62,077 nucleotides of DNA from Clostridia bacterium (GCA_017380575.1 JAFODS010000040.1:1-62077), one strand, 5' to 3'; positions 17,665 to 27,105 are shown, counted from the first letter of the stretch. Numbers and translations are program-made. The notes: generated by a model not told the origin, from the letters alone.

Positions 17665-18444
17665 ATGGAAAAAGATGTTTCGGTTAAAAACTCCTCGGAT
17701 AACCTGACAAAAAAGCAACGCACGGACGACAAAATCAACAAGGTAATTCTTGTTCAGGCTGTTGTCTGTGCTTTTTTCGTTTTGCTTGTTTTTCTCACAG
17801 GAAAATTCAGTCCGACAACCTTTGAATTTCTGAAGAACGAATACAACAAAATTATGTCTGTCGATATGAGTGCAAAAGAGCTTTTTGACTCTGCAAAAAA
17901 CACAGCAAACGGTGTTATGAAAAGCATTACACCAACCTCTCAGGCTCCTGCAGATACAGAAGAAGTCAACAACGGTGAAGGCGGAGAGGACGCTGAAGAA
18001 GAAAGCTCAGCCGTTGCGGTTATGGCATCGCTCGGAAAAAACGACAGAATTATAACCCCTCTGCACGGTCGTATTACATCACGCTACGGTTACCGAACAA
18101 ATCCGATTTCGGGCAAGTACGGACTTCATACAGGTGTTGACATTGCCGCTGACGAAGGAACAGGTATTGTTGCCGCATACAACGGCGTTGTAAAAGATAC
18201 GGGGTACGGTGAAAAGAAGGGCAATTTTGTTCTAATGGAGCACTTTGACGGAACACAGACGCTTTACTGTCACTGTTCAGAGGTTCTTGTCACGGAAGGT
18301 TCGGTCATCCGTGCAGGTGAGCTTATCGCGCTTGTCGGCAATACAGGCTGGAGCACGGGACCGCATCTGCATTTTGAAATCCGTATTGACGGCTCATCTG
18401 TTGACCCGCTTGACTACATAAAAGAAAAAGACGGACGTGTATGA
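17665..18444 (+). CDS. Membrane-anchored M23 (LytM) peptidase-like protein, possibly SpoIVFA-like
   Basis: It has 259 residues. A cytoplasmic tail of about 28 residues is followed by one membrane segment (KVILVQAVVCAFFVLLVFL), an acidic linker (about 75-120) and a C-terminal M23 domain (about 130-255). Zinc ligands look intact: HTGVDIA (HxxxD) and HLHFEIR (HxH). It overlaps the following M50 protease gene by 4 bp. In endospore formers SpoIVFA holds the M50 protease SpoIVFB inactive until sigma-K processing; its LytM domain is usually thought of as structural. I infer the same pairing here. A plain cell-wall hydrolase is the alternative. An RBS GAGGTG precedes the start. Confidence 0.75.
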   Translation: MEKDVSVKNSSDNLTKKQRTDDKINKVILVQAVVCAFFVLLVFLTGKFSPTTFEFLKNEYNKIMSVDMSAKELFDSAKNTANGVMKSITPTSQAPADTEEVNNGEGGEDAEEESSAVAVMASLGKNDRIITPLHGRITSRYGYRTNPISGKYGLHTGVDIAADEGTGIVAAYNGVVKDTGYGEKKGNFVLMEHFDGTQTLYCHCSEVLVTEGSVIRAGELIALVGNTGWSTGPHLHFEIRIDGSSVDPLDYIKEKDGRV

Positions 18445-18998
18445 ACTTTAAACTCCGTGACATTTCAATTGAAGTCAGCTTCTGGTTTGTTGCCGTTATA
18501 GCACTTATGCTGACTCTTTTTCCTGAATCACAGGCTTTTTACTGCTTTGTTTTTTGTATTATTCACGAGTGCGGACACCTTCTTGCAATGTTTTTGCTCA
18601 AAAGGAAAGTTACTTCTATCAACTTCGGTTATTTCGGCATAAAGATATTTACGGACAAAAAATTCCTGCCTGAGATGAAAGAAGCGGCTATTGCCTCGGG
18701 AGGTCCCGTGATTAACCTCTTCGCTGCCGCAATTCTTTTTATTGCAGGACAGGAAAACTTAGCAATAATGAACCTCGCACTTGCTTTTTTCAATCTTCTG
18801 CCTGTTTCAATACTTGACGGCGGTCACATACTTTCAGCTCTGTTTCCCGAAAGCAAAACTGTTAAAACATTAAGTATTCTGTGCTCTGTTTTTCTTCTTG
18901 TTTTCGGAATAATCATAGCAATATATTCAAAGAAAAACTTCACACTGCTGATTGTTTCGCTTTATATTTTAACAGGCATTATCAGCAAAAAAGATTAA
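18441..18998 (+). CDS. M50-family intramembrane metalloprotease, SpoIVFB-like
   Basis: It has 185 residues with about six membrane segments. HECGH is the zinc-binding HExxH, and NLLPVSILDGGHIL is the second conserved M50 motif with the third ligand Asp. The length is on the short side because no C-terminal CBS domain follows. It overlaps the upstream M23 gene by ATGA, so both are made together. In the family such enzymes cleave membrane-tethered factors, for example pro-sigma-K. The substrate here is not visible. The operon ends at the terminator directly after the stop. Confidence 0.82.
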   Translation: MNFKLRDISIEVSFWFVAVIALMLTLFPESQAFYCFVFCIIHECGHLLAMFLLKRKVTSINFGYFGIKIFTDKKFLPEMKEAAIASGGPVINLFAAAILFIAGQENLAIMNLALAFFNLLPVSILDGGHILSALFPESKTVKTLSILCSVFLLVFGIIIAIYSKKNFTLLIVSLYILTGIISKKD

Positions 18999-19036
18999 CG
19001 CAGTCTTTCTTTTCAGAAGACTGCGTTTTATTTTTT
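18997..19036 (+). terminator. Terminator of the M23/M50 operon
   Basis: Arms AACGCAGTCTT and AAGACTGCGTT with a 9-nt loop begin inside the stop codon and are followed by TTATTTTTT. It overlaps the 3' end of the convergent radical SAM gene. Confidence 0.85.
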
Positions 19037-20506
19037 CAGATTATATTTTTTAATTATCCTCGGATGGAAATGGGTATCCGTAAAGAAACGCAAACCAAGA
19101 TATACGAATTCAAACAAGCATTTTACTCCATTTGAAAACGAAAGAAAAGAAAGTCTGCGAAGAAGTGTTGTTATATGCTTAATCAAAAGATCGTAGCTTT
19201 TAGCATCTTTTCCGTAATCTTTTTTGAAAACAGCATTCCAGAGATAATATGACTGAACAACATTAAGCTCCGTTTGCCTGATTTTTGAAAGATTGTCCGT
19301 CCGTGAAATAAAGAAATCAATTTTTCTGTAATCCTTCAGTTTTCTTACCGGATTTTTAACAAGGCCTTCTTCAATAGCTTTTTTGCTCATTATGGTATTA
19401 GGTGAAATACAATATTGAAGAAAAGAGCATTGAGTTGCTTTAATTCTGTTTGCAAGGTTAACAGTTTCCTTAAGCTGTTCTTCCGTTTCACCAGGAAGAC
19501 CCACTATAAAATTAGCAAGAGAAATAATGCCAAGCTTATCACATATTTCAAAGGTTGGCTCTATTTTTTCATAAGGAATTCCCTTTTTCATTATCTTAAG
19601 TTGTTCTTTGCTTCCGCTTTCAATGCCGAAATCAACCCAACGACACCCACATTCGTAACAGCGTCTGAACTCTTCTTCACCAAGAATACCTATACGAGTC
19701 TGGAATCCCCAGAAAAATTCAAGCCCCGATTTTTCAAATGCATCACAGACCTCATAGACCTGCTCTTTATTTTTAAAGCAAAGTTCATCACAAAAGTACA
19801 GTCCGTCAACACCATACTCCTTGACGAGTATCTCCGTTTCTTTCATAAAATGCTCAAGGGCTCGACGTCTGTATGTGCATCTGTGTGTAACCTGATTAAC
19901 ACAGAAGGTACACTTTGACGGACAACCTTTTGAAAGATAAACATAAACCAGATTACTACATCCGTAAAGATACTGAGCATATGCTTTAACATCAACGAGA
20001 GTATAATCAAGAAGCGGCAGTTTCGTCAAATCAACAAATTCTCTTTGAGGAGTTACAATAGCTCTACCGTTATCATCACGGTACGCTATACCCTTAAGAG
20101 TCCTTAAATCTCCACCTCTTTCAAGGGTCTGCATAATTTCAAGCCAAGTTTCCTCTCCTTCACAGAAGCTAAGGTAATCTACGTCTGCACCGTCAAAAAC
20201 AATCTGAGGGTCACATACATCACAGAATGTACCGCCCCATACAATCGGCACACTCTTTTTCTGAAGTTTTTTTGAAATTTCCGTAGCACCTTCAATATGC
20301 TTAACCGACGAAAGAGATATACCCACAACATCAGGATTGAATTCATCAAAAACTTTTTCAATGTTTATATGAGAAACGGACAAATCACATATTTTAACCT
20401 CATATCCGTTTTTTTGAAGGTATGAACCGATAGATATAAGACCGAGTGGCAAAGAAACTGCATGAATCAAATCGCAGTTATACGGCATTATTAATAAAGC
20501 TTTCAT
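19028..20506 (-). CDS. B12-binding radical SAM protein
   Basis: It has 492 residues from the ATG at 20506; AAGGAG lies 8 bp before it, while the longer GTG start would sit on that site. Residues of about 1-135 are a cobalamin-binding Rossmann-like domain (LPLGLISIGSYLQKNGYEV, VVGISLSS, VWGGTFCDVCD). The radical SAM core starts near 190 with CPSKCTFC, and FGIESGSKEQLKIMKKG and FIVGLPGETEEQL follow. The C-terminal 100 residues are basic and family-specific. The architecture resembles class B radical SAM methylases and hopanoid/P-methylase-like proteins, but no substrate partner is adjacent. It is transcribed alone from a strong promoter. Confidence 0.85.
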   Translation of the reverse strand: MKALLIMPYNCDLIHAVSLPLGLISIGSYLQKNGYEVKICDLSVSHINIEKVFDEFNPDVVGISLSSVKHIEGATEISKKLQKKSVPIVWGGTFCDVCDPQIVFDGADVDYLSFCEGEETWLEIMQTLERGGDLRTLKGIAYRDDNGRAIVTPQREFVDLTKLPLLDYTLVDVKAYAQYLYGCSNLVYVYLSKGCPSKCTFCVNQVTHRCTYRRRALEHFMKETEILVKEYGVDGLYFCDELCFKNKEQVYEVCDAFEKSGLEFFWGFQTRIGILGEEEFRRCYECGCRWVDFGIESGSKEQLKIMKKGIPYEKIEPTFEICDKLGIISLANFIVGLPGETEEQLKETVNLANRIKATQCSFLQYCISPNTIMSKKAIEEGLVKNPVRKLKDYRKIDFFISRTDNLSKIRQTELNVVQSYYLWNAVFKKDYGKDAKSYDLLIKHITTLLRRLSFLSFSNGVKCLFEFVYLGLRFFTDTHFHPRIIKKYNLKK

Positions 20507-20548
20507 CTTTGTCACTCCTTTTAGTATTTATACTATAGCATTTATTAT

Positions 20549-20577
20549 ATAATACAACTCTAAAAATAAAATGTCAA
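20549..20577 (-). promoter_or_regulatory. Promoter of the B12-binding radical SAM gene
   Basis: A perfect TTGACA is followed after 17 bp by TATTAT on the minus strand. The -35 box overlaps the stop codon of the DUF1624 gene. Confidence 0.75.
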
Positions 20578-21323
20578 TTATAAACCAATACCAGAATCAC
20601 GAAAATTATCGGCTGATGCGCCATATAAATTTCAAGCGAATGTCTGCCGATAAACTCAATCGGCTTACACGTAAACCGTGAAAGAAAATTCAGCTTGTTT
20701 TTCTTTTCAAGTAAAGCATAAATAAAGTAACCGATAAAAAATACAAATATCCACGGAAGAATCGGCACGTAATCCGACGAATAAAATGCATCGTTCGGAA
20801 AGCCGAAAAAAGCCGTTGCCGTATTTATATAGAAGCTTTCGGGAAGTTCAAAAAGCTTGTGCCCCGCTATACCGACAAAACCGTTGTTAACATCATATGT
20901 CAGCAAAAACAGCAGGAAACTTATTACGATACCCAATAACGGATAAACCTTTTTGAAAATTTTATCAAGAGGGATTGTGACAAGCATAGCCGTTCCGATA
21001 AGACTGAGGACACCGTGAAGAATTATCTGTTCGGGCATAACAATTGCCGTAACTGCCGTCAGCACAAGCGAACAGGCAAGAACAATTACGCTTCTCTTGA
21101 TTTTCTTTTTTCCAAGGTGCCAGCAAAAGCCCGAAATCAGCACGAAGCTCCAGCAGATACTCTGCTGAAAAAGGAATCCCATATCCGTTTTAAACCACGG
21201 AACAGATACACCGAAAAGGTATACAAGATCCCACATTGTATGATAAACAATCATCGCAATGACCGAAACACCGCGGATTATATCGGGAACGGTATACCTG
21301 ATTTTCTTAATCCTTTGCTTCAT
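20574..21323 (-). CDS. DUF1624 (heparan-alpha-glucosaminide N-acetyltransferase-like) membrane protein
   Basis: It has 249 residues with seven or eight hydrophobic segments. IRYTVPDIIRGVSVIAMIVYH at the N-terminus and the C-terminal FIGRHSLEIYMAHQPIIF are the signature regions of the YeiB/HGSNAT-like acyltransferase family. Members are thought to transfer acyl groups across the membrane to surface sugars; the acceptor here is unknown. Its start lies inside the last 17 bp of polA, so it is co-transcribed and translationally coupled with polA, a pairing that may have no functional meaning. Confidence 0.78.
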   Translation of the reverse strand: MKQRIKKIRYTVPDIIRGVSVIAMIVYHTMWDLVYLFGVSVPWFKTDMGFLFQQSICWSFVLISGFCWHLGKKKIKRSVIVLACSLVLTAVTAIVMPEQIILHGVLSLIGTAMLVTIPLDKIFKKVYPLLGIVISFLLFLLTYDVNNGFVGIAGHKLFELPESFYINTATAFFGFPNDAFYSSDYVPILPWIFVFFIGYFIYALLEKKNKLNFLSRFTCKPIEFIGRHSLEIYMAHQPIIFVILVLVYN

Positions 21324-23880
21324 ACCAGCTCTTACCCGAATGAACGTCTGCAGTAAGCTTAACGTTCATAGCCGTTGCATTTTCCATTTCTTCCTTAACG
21401 ATTGCACACACTTTTTCTTCCTCAGCTTCGGGAGCTTCAACAATAAGCTCGTCGTGCACCTGCATAATAAGGCAAGCTTTGAGATTTTCCGCTTTCATAC
21501 GCTCGTAAACCTTAATCATCGCGATTTTGATGATATCCGCTGCCGTGCCCTGAATAGGCATATTACGTGCAACTCTTTCACCGAACTGACGAAGCATTGC
21601 ATTTGAAGATGTAAGCTCGGGAAGATAACGACGTCTTCCGAAAAGAGTGCTTACAAAGCCGTTTTCTTTTGCATCGGCAATAACCTTCTGCATGTAGGAA
21701 TCAACACCTGCAAAATTGTGAAGATAGCCCTTGATGTATCTGTCGGCTTCAGCTCTTGTTACGCCGATATCCTTTGCAAGAGAGAACGCACCGATACCGT
21801 AAACAATACCGAAATTAACAGCCTTTGCTCTTGTTCGCATAAGCGGAGTGACAGCTTCTATCGGCATATTGAAAACCTGAGAAGCCGTTATTGTGTGAAT
21901 GTCGTCACCGTCGTTGAAGGCACAAAGCATACGCTCATCGTCCGCAATATGAGCGAGAACACGAAGTTCAATCTGCGAATAGTCGGCATCAACAAGAACG
22001 TGACCTTCCTTCGCAACGAAGAATTTACGAAGCTCTCTGCCGACCTCGCTTCTTACGGGAATATTCTGAAGATTAGGCTCGGTTGAAGAAATTCTGCCCG
22101 TTCTTGTTTCCGTCTGATTAAGGGTTGAATGAATCCTTCCGTCAGGAGCAACACATTTTTTAAGACCGTCGCAATATGTTGACTTGAGCTTTGCAAGAGT
22201 TCTGTACTCAAGCACGAGAGAAACTATCGGATAGTCAGGTGCAAGAGTCTCAAGAACATCCGCATTGGTGGAATAACCTGACTTTGTCTTTTTCTTTGCA
22301 GGAAGCTGCAGCTTTTCAAAAAGGATTGAACCGAGCTGTTTCGGAGAATTTATGTTAAATTCTTCGCCTGCAAGGTCATATATTTTTTCAACGAGTGAAT
22401 TAATCTGTGTTTCAAGTACCGCACCGTACTCTTCAATACTCTGCGAGTCAACAAGGAAGCCTGTTACCTCCATTGAAGAAAGCACCTTGGCAAGCGGCAT
22501 TTCTATGCCGTACATCAGCTCAAGCTGACCGTTATTTTCAAGTTCGGAAGAAACTTTTTCCCATGCACCTTTAAGTGATGCAGTATCAATAGCAAGCTGA
22601 TTTTCTTCGCTTGTTTCGGGTAAAACTCCGCCGTATTCCTGAAGCACTCTTGACGGATGGTAATCGCTTGCGGACGGATTGAGGATATATCCCGCAATCA
22701 TAATATCGCTGATTTTACCTTTGATTTCAACCCCGCGTGCAAACGCCCAGGAATGAAGCGGTTTTACGTCATAGGTGATTTTTTCTTTCTTCTCATCTGA
22801 AAGAATTTCTGCAAGCTGTGAAGCAAAAATGAAGCTGTTGTTTTCTGCAACGCAGACTCCGTCATCCGTAAGGAATGCAATCTTAACAACCTCTCCGTCT
22901 TCGTAAACGGGGATAAAACAAAGAGTATCGCCCGTCCTGATTTCGGCAAGCTCGTCAACGTATTTCACGTCCACTTTTTCTGCCGATGAAACTTCTTCAT
23001 TCTCAGCGTGATGTGCACTGAGGTTGAACGTTTCAATCATTTTGAACATTTCAAGCGAAGCAAGAAGTCTTGTTGCCGCTCCGTGATCACCTGCTGAAAC
23101 GGTATAAGCATCCATATCAGTATCAATCGGAGCTTCAAGAGAAATTGTACCGAGCTGACGGCTGAGGAATGCAGAATCCTTTCCGCCTTCAAGCTTTTCG
23201 CGAAGCTTAGGCTTTATTTCAAGAGTATCAATATTTTCATAAATATAATCAATATTGCCGTATTTCTGAATAAGCTCACCTGCAGTTTTCGGACCGACAC
23301 CTGCAACACCGGGAATATTATCCGAGCTGTCACCCTGCAAAGCTTTGAGTTCAATCATCTGTTTCGGAGTAACACCGTATTCCTCCATAATCTTCTGTGC
23401 ATCATAAGCAACAGTCTGTGTTCTGCCCATTTTTGTTGATGCAAGCAAAACAGTTGTATTTTCACTTACCAGCTGAAGGCTGTCGCGGTCACCCGTTGCG
23501 ATAAAGCACTTGTCGCCGTCCTTCATCTGTACGCTGAGAGTGCCGAGTATATCGTCCGCTTCCCAACCTGCTTTTTCAACTATCTTATAACCTAAAAGCG
23601 TAAGAAGCTCTTTAAGGACAGGCATCTGCTCACGAAGCTCGTCCGGCATACCCTTTCGGCCTGCCTTATATTCAGTATACATCTCGTGTCTGAACGTCGG
23701 AGCTTTAACGTCAAATGCAACAGCCACCCTGTCCGGCTTGCAATCCTCAAGCAGACGGTGGAAAATATTCATAAAGCCGTAGATACCGTTTGTGTACCTT
23801 CCGTCCTTTGTTGTAAGAAGTTTTATACCGTAAAATGCACGGTTAAGTATGCTGTTTCCGTCGATAACAAGAAGTCTCAT
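21307..23880 (-). CDS. polA: DNA polymerase I
   Basis: It has 857 residues. The 5'-3' exonuclease domain (1-290) contains IDGNSILNRAFYG, WEADDILGTL, ATGDRDSLQL and the helix-hairpin-helix GVAGVGPKTA. The middle domain (about 300-450) has the 3'-5' exonuclease fold but lacks the catalytic DxE (DTLCFIPV at the expected place), so proofreading is probably absent, as in Bacillus and Thermus enzymes. Polymerase motifs follow: A DYSQIELRVLAHIADDE, B RTRAKAVNFGIVYGIG, C QVHDELIVE. AGGAGG precedes the ATG, and a TATAAT box lies at 23908-23913, back to back with the divergent dus promoter. Confidence 0.96.
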   Translation of the reverse strand: MRLLVIDGNSILNRAFYGIKLLTTKDGRYTNGIYGFMNIFHRLLEDCKPDRVAVAFDVKAPTFRHEMYTEYKAGRKGMPDELREQMPVLKELLTLLGYKIVEKAGWEADDILGTLSVQMKDGDKCFIATGDRDSLQLVSENTTVLLASTKMGRTQTVAYDAQKIMEEYGVTPKQMIELKALQGDSSDNIPGVAGVGPKTAGELIQKYGNIDYIYENIDTLEIKPKLREKLEGGKDSAFLSRQLGTISLEAPIDTDMDAYTVSAGDHGAATRLLASLEMFKMIETFNLSAHHAENEEVSSAEKVDVKYVDELAEIRTGDTLCFIPVYEDGEVVKIAFLTDDGVCVAENNSFIFASQLAEILSDEKKEKITYDVKPLHSWAFARGVEIKGKISDIMIAGYILNPSASDYHPSRVLQEYGGVLPETSEENQLAIDTASLKGAWEKVSSELENNGQLELMYGIEMPLAKVLSSMEVTGFLVDSQSIEEYGAVLETQINSLVEKIYDLAGEEFNINSPKQLGSILFEKLQLPAKKKTKSGYSTNADVLETLAPDYPIVSLVLEYRTLAKLKSTYCDGLKKCVAPDGRIHSTLNQTETRTGRISSTEPNLQNIPVRSEVGRELRKFFVAKEGHVLVDADYSQIELRVLAHIADDERMLCAFNDGDDIHTITASQVFNMPIEAVTPLMRTRAKAVNFGIVYGIGAFSLAKDIGVTRAEADRYIKGYLHNFAGVDSYMQKVIADAKENGFVSTLFGRRRYLPELTSSNAMLRQFGERVARNMPIQGTAADIIKIAMIKVYERMKAENLKACLIMQVHDELIVEAPEAEEEKVCAIVKEEMENATAMNVKLTADVHSGKSWYEAKD

Positions 23881-23921
23881 AAAAAAGCCTCCTAAAAGAA
23901 TTAATTAATTATATCATACTT

Positions 23922-23951
23922 TTGACAATTGTGGTATATTCGTGGTAAAAT
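23922..23951 (+). promoter_or_regulatory. Promoter of the dus gene
   Basis: TTGACA and TAAAAT are separated by 18 bp. Since the -10 box ends at 23951, the GTG at 23968 and not the upstream ATG is the start. Confidence 0.65.
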
Positions 23952-23967
23952 ATTTTTTGGTGATTTT

Positions 23968-24933
23968 GTGAAAATAGGAAATATTGAAATTAAAAACCAC
24001 GCAGCACTTGCTCCGATGGCAGGAGTTGCAGACAGAGCGTTCCGTGAGCTTTGCACAAGCTACGGTGCGGCATACGTTATCAGCGAAATGGTAAGCTCCA
24101 AAGGTCTTACAATGCAGGACAAAAAATCAAAGGAGCTTCTTTTTCTCTCGGACGAAGAAAGACCTGCAGGTGCACAGATTTTCGGTGACAATCCCGGGAT
24201 TATGGCAGAAGCAGCCTTGAAAACGCTCAGCTTCAATCCGGACTTCATCGATATCAATATGGGTTGTCCCGCACCAAAAATCGCAGGCAACGGCGGCGGT
24301 TCCGCCCTGCTTAAGAATCCGCCTCTCATAAGTGAAATTGTAGATGCTGTTGTAAAAGCTTCTCCGATTCCCGTAACGGTCAAAATCCGTATCGGCTGGG
24401 ACTCAGACACAATCAACGCAGTTGAGGTCGCAAAAAGAATTGAAGCAGCAGGTGCAAGTGCCCTTACCGTACACGGCAGAACACGCACGCAGATGTACGC
24501 TCCGCCCGTTTACATTGACGAAATCGCTAAGGTGAAAAAAGCTGTCAGCATCCCCGTTATCGGCAACGGAGATATTGTTGACGGCAAGAGTGCAAAACGT
24601 ATGCTCGACGAAACAGGATGCGATTTTCTTATGGTCGGTCGCGGTGCTTTGGGCAGACCATGGATATTTGAAAACATCAATTCATACCTTGAAAACGGAA
24701 CTATGCCCGACGAACCCGACATTTCAGAGCGTATGAGAGTTATGACAGAGCATATTGAGCTTATCTGCCGATATAAAGGCGAAAGAGTAGGTATGAGAGA
24801 AGCACGAAAACACGCTGCATGGTACATAAAGGGTATACGCGGCGCAGCAGCCTTCCGCCAGGAGGTAGGTATGCTTTCAAGCATGGAGCAACTGCACGAG
24901 CTTGCACAGCGAGTTATCGCCTGCAGTGAATAA
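23968..24933 (+). CDS. dus: tRNA-dihydrouridine synthase (DusB-type)
   Basis: It has 321 residues from a GTG start with GGTGA 6 bp upstream. Dus enzymes reduce uridines in the tRNA D-loop using FMN and NADPH. Family signatures are APMAGVADRAFRELC, IDINMGCPAPKIAGNGGGSALL with the active-site Cys, VKIRIGWD, ALTVHGRTRTQMY, IPVIGNGDIVDG and MVGRGALGRPWIF. It stands alone between the divergent polA and the acpP region. I see no clear terminator after it. Confidence 0.93.
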   Translation: MKIGNIEIKNHAALAPMAGVADRAFRELCTSYGAAYVISEMVSSKGLTMQDKKSKELLFLSDEERPAGAQIFGDNPGIMAEAALKTLSFNPDFIDINMGCPAPKIAGNGGGSALLKNPPLISEIVDAVVKASPIPVTVKIRIGWDSDTINAVEVAKRIEAAGASALTVHGRTRTQMYAPPVYIDEIAKVKKAVSIPVIGNGDIVDGKSAKRMLDETGCDFLMVGRGALGRPWIFENINSYLENGTMPDEPDISERMRVMTEHIELICRYKGERVGMREARKHAAWYIKGIRGAAAFRQEVGMLSSMEQLHELAQRVIACSE

Positions 24934-25240
24934 TCCGCAACGGGATATACACTTTTATATGAATAATCTGAATGTTAATTTTTTGTCAGAAAGTGTTGAA
25001 AACCGTCAGTAAAGCTTTTTAACTTTACAAAATTTTAACAAAATTTAGAAAAAAACATTGATTCTACGTTAAGTTTTCCACATTTTCCACCGAATTTTCC
25101 ACACGGTCAAGTACAAAACCTTTACGTAAAGTAATTCACTTTACACCCCGTTTTTATTCATTTAACAGCTAATAAATGCGATTTGTTAAAAAATGTACAG
25201 AAAACAAACCGTTTTCATTAAGACAAATTATTACTAAAAC
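24934..25240. other. Long AT-rich intergenic region upstream of acpP with palindromes and DnaA-box-like repeats
   Basis: No reading frame is credible here. Two inverted repeats GTAAAG-N8-CTTTAC (25009-25028) and GTAAAG-N7-CTTTAC (25126-25144) flank three 9-mers, TTTTCCACA (25074), TTTTCCACC (25083) and TTTTCCACA (25095). The second palindrome is preceded by another half, giving the perfect 12-mer CTTTACGTAAAG at 25120-25131. TTTTCCACA is one mismatch from the bacterial DnaA box TTATCCACA. It may be a regulator-binding region for acpP or a DnaA-binding cluster. Confidence 0.45.
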
Positions 25241-25242
25241 TA

Positions 25243-25271
25243 TTGACAAAAGTACAAAAAATCACTAATAT
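25243..25271 (+). promoter_or_regulatory. Promoter of acpP-proS
   Basis: TTGACA and TAATAT are separated by 17 bp, about 65 bp before the acpP start. The leader is AT-rich with AAGGAG before the ATG. Confidence 0.75.
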
Positions 25272-25335
25272 TTTGTAATAGGTTGATTATTATAATTAAT
25301 AATTATTTAATATTAAAATAAAGGAGTCGTTATTT

Positions 25336-25566
25336 ATGTCAATCTTCGAAAAGTTACAGGAAATCATCGCTGACCAGCTTGAACTTGATGCGGAAGAAAT
25401 CGCATACGACAGCCATATTCTTGATGACCTTGGTGCAGACAGCCTCGACGTTGTTGATCTTATTATGAGCATTGAAGACGAGTTCGGCATTGAAGTACCC
25501 GATGAGGCTCTTGAAAATATCCGTACCGTAGAGGATATGGTAAAATATATCGAAGAACACGAATAA
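25336..25566 (+). CDS. acpP: Acyl carrier protein
   Basis: It has 76 residues, acidic and of typical length. The phosphopantetheine attachment motif [18 protein letters not shown] is present with Ser near residue 37. ACP carries growing acyl chains in fatty acid synthesis in the cytoplasm. No fab genes are adjacent; instead proS follows 47 bp downstream, probably in the same transcript. AAGGAG lies 9 bp before the ATG. Confidence 0.96.
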   Translation: MSIFEKLQEIIADQLELDAEEIAYDSHILDDLGADSLDVVDLIMSIEDEFGIEVPDEALENIRTVEDMVKYIEEHE

Positions 25567-25613
25567 TATCCACGGCACAACGCCGTTACAATCTGAAAGG
25601 CAGGAAACTTTAA

Positions 25614-27050
25614 ATGGCACAGCAGAAAAAAATGGTTGAAGAAATCACGTCAATGGACGAAGATTTCGCTAAATGGTATACTGACGTTGTTAAGAAAGCT
25701 GAGCTTATCGAATACACAAGCGTCAAGGGCTGTATGGTTATAAGACCTTACGGCTATGCTATCTGGGAAAACATCCAGAAGACACTTGACACTATGTTCA
25801 AAAAGACAGGTCACGAAAACGTTTGCATGCCGATGTTTATCCCCGAAAGCCTCCTCAACAAGGAAAAGGACCACGTTGAAGGTTTTGCTCCCGAGGTTGC
25901 ATGGGTAACTCACGGCGGTAACGAAAAGCTTGAAGAAAGACTTTGCGTAAGACCGACTTCAGAAACTCTTTTCTGTGAGCATTATGCAAACATCATTCAG
26001 TCTTACCGCGACCTTCCCAAGCTTTACAATCAGTGGGTAAGCGTTGTTCGTTGGGAAAAGACAACACGACCCTTCCTCCGTTCAAGAGAATTCCTCTGGC
26101 AGGAAGGCCACACAATTCACGCAACAAGTGAAGAGGCACAGGAAGAAACAATCCGTATGCTTAACGTTTATGCTGACTTCTGTGAGAATTACCTCGCTAT
26201 GCCCGTTGTCAAGGGTGTAAAGACAGAGAAAGAACGTTTTGCAGGTGCTGAAGATACATACACAATCGAAGCTCTTATGCACGACGGTAAGGCTCTTCAG
26301 AGTGCAACATCTCACTTCTTCGGTGACGGTTTCGCTAAGGCATTCAATATTCTTTACAGCGGTAAGGATAACAAACAGCACCATCCGTTCCAGACATCAT
26401 GGGGTTGCACAACACGTCTTATCGGTGCAATCATTATGACTCACGGTGACGACAACGGTCTTGTTCTCCCCCCTGCTGTTGCACCCGTACAGATGGTTAT
26501 TATTCCTATCGCAATGCATAAGGAAGGCGTTCTTGACAAGGCTAACGAGCTTTATTCAAAGCTTTCTGACGTTTGCCGCGTTAAGCTTGACGACAGCGAC
26601 AACAGCCCAGGTTGGAAGTTTGCTGAATACGAGATGAAGGGTGTTCCCCTCCGTCTTGAAATCGGTCCTAAGGACATTGAAAACAACCAGTGCGTTATCG
26701 TAAGACGTGACAGCGGCGAAAAGATTTTCGTTTCTCTTGACGAGCTTGAAACAAAGGTTCCCGAGCTTCTTAAGGCTGTTCACGACGGTCTTTATCAGAA
26801 GGCTTACGACCGCCGTGCAAGTATGACATTCACAGCAAAGGATTTTGCAGAGCTTAAGGACATCGCTGACAACAAGCCCGGATTCATCAAGGCTATGTGG
26901 TGCGGTGACCGCGCTTGTGAAGACAAGCTCAAGGAAGAAGCAGGCGTTACATCACGCTGTATCCCCTTCGAGCAGGAAAATCTTTCTGACACTTGCGTTT
27001 GCTGCGGAAAGCCTGCAACAAAAATGCTTTACTGGGGCAAGGCATATTAA
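25614..27050 (+). CDS. proS: Prolyl-tRNA synthetase (archaeal/eukaryotic-like type)
   Basis: It has 478 residues. Class II motifs are visible: [26 protein letters not shown] with motif 2 [23 protein letters not shown], and the motif 3 region at about residues 270-290. The bacterial editing insertion between motifs 2 and 3 is absent. The C-terminus holds an extra domain ending near the zinc-type cysteines CGDRAC...CVCCGKPA, typical of the ProS type 3 found in many Clostridia. It charges tRNA-Pro in the cytoplasm. The start has AGGAAA about 8 bp upstream, and a strong terminator follows the stop. Confidence 0.95.
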   Translation: MAQQKKMVEEITSMDEDFAKWYTDVVKKAELIEYTSVKGCMVIRPYGYAIWENIQKTLDTMFKKTGHENVCMPMFIPESLLNKEKDHVEGFAPEVAWVTHGGNEKLEERLCVRPTSETLFCEHYANIIQSYRDLPKLYNQWVSVVRWEKTTRPFLRSREFLWQEGHTIHATSEEAQEETIRMLNVYADFCENYLAMPVVKGVKTEKERFAGAEDTYTIEALMHDGKALQSATSHFFGDGFAKAFNILYSGKDNKQHHPFQTSWGCTTRLIGAIIMTHGDDNGLVLPPAVAPVQMVIIPIAMHKEGVLDKANELYSKLSDVCRVKLDDSDNSPGWKFAEYEMKGVPLRLEIGPKDIENNQCVIVRRDSGEKIFVSLDELETKVPELLKAVHDGLYQKAYDRRASMTFTAKDFAELKDIADNKPGFIKAMWCGDRACEDKLKEEAGVTSRCIPFEQENLSDTCVCCGKPATKMLYWGKAY

Positions 27051-27057
27051 TTAAAAC

Positions 27058-27095
27058 AAAGGTTGTATCCCCGCTGATACAACCTTTTATTTTTG
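27058..27095 (+). terminator. Terminator after proS
   Basis: Arms AAAGGTTGTATC and GATACAACCTTT with a 6-nt loop followed by TATTTTTG, 8 bp after the stop codon. Confidence 0.85.
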
Positions 27096-27105
27096 AGGTA
27101 CAAAT

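Noticed and set aside
25074-25103. Chromosomal replication origin at the TTTTCCACA cluster
   Set aside because: dnaA, dnaN, rpmH and other origin neighbours are missing and only three boxes of a variant form exist; kept only as a possible DnaA-binding or regulatory site.
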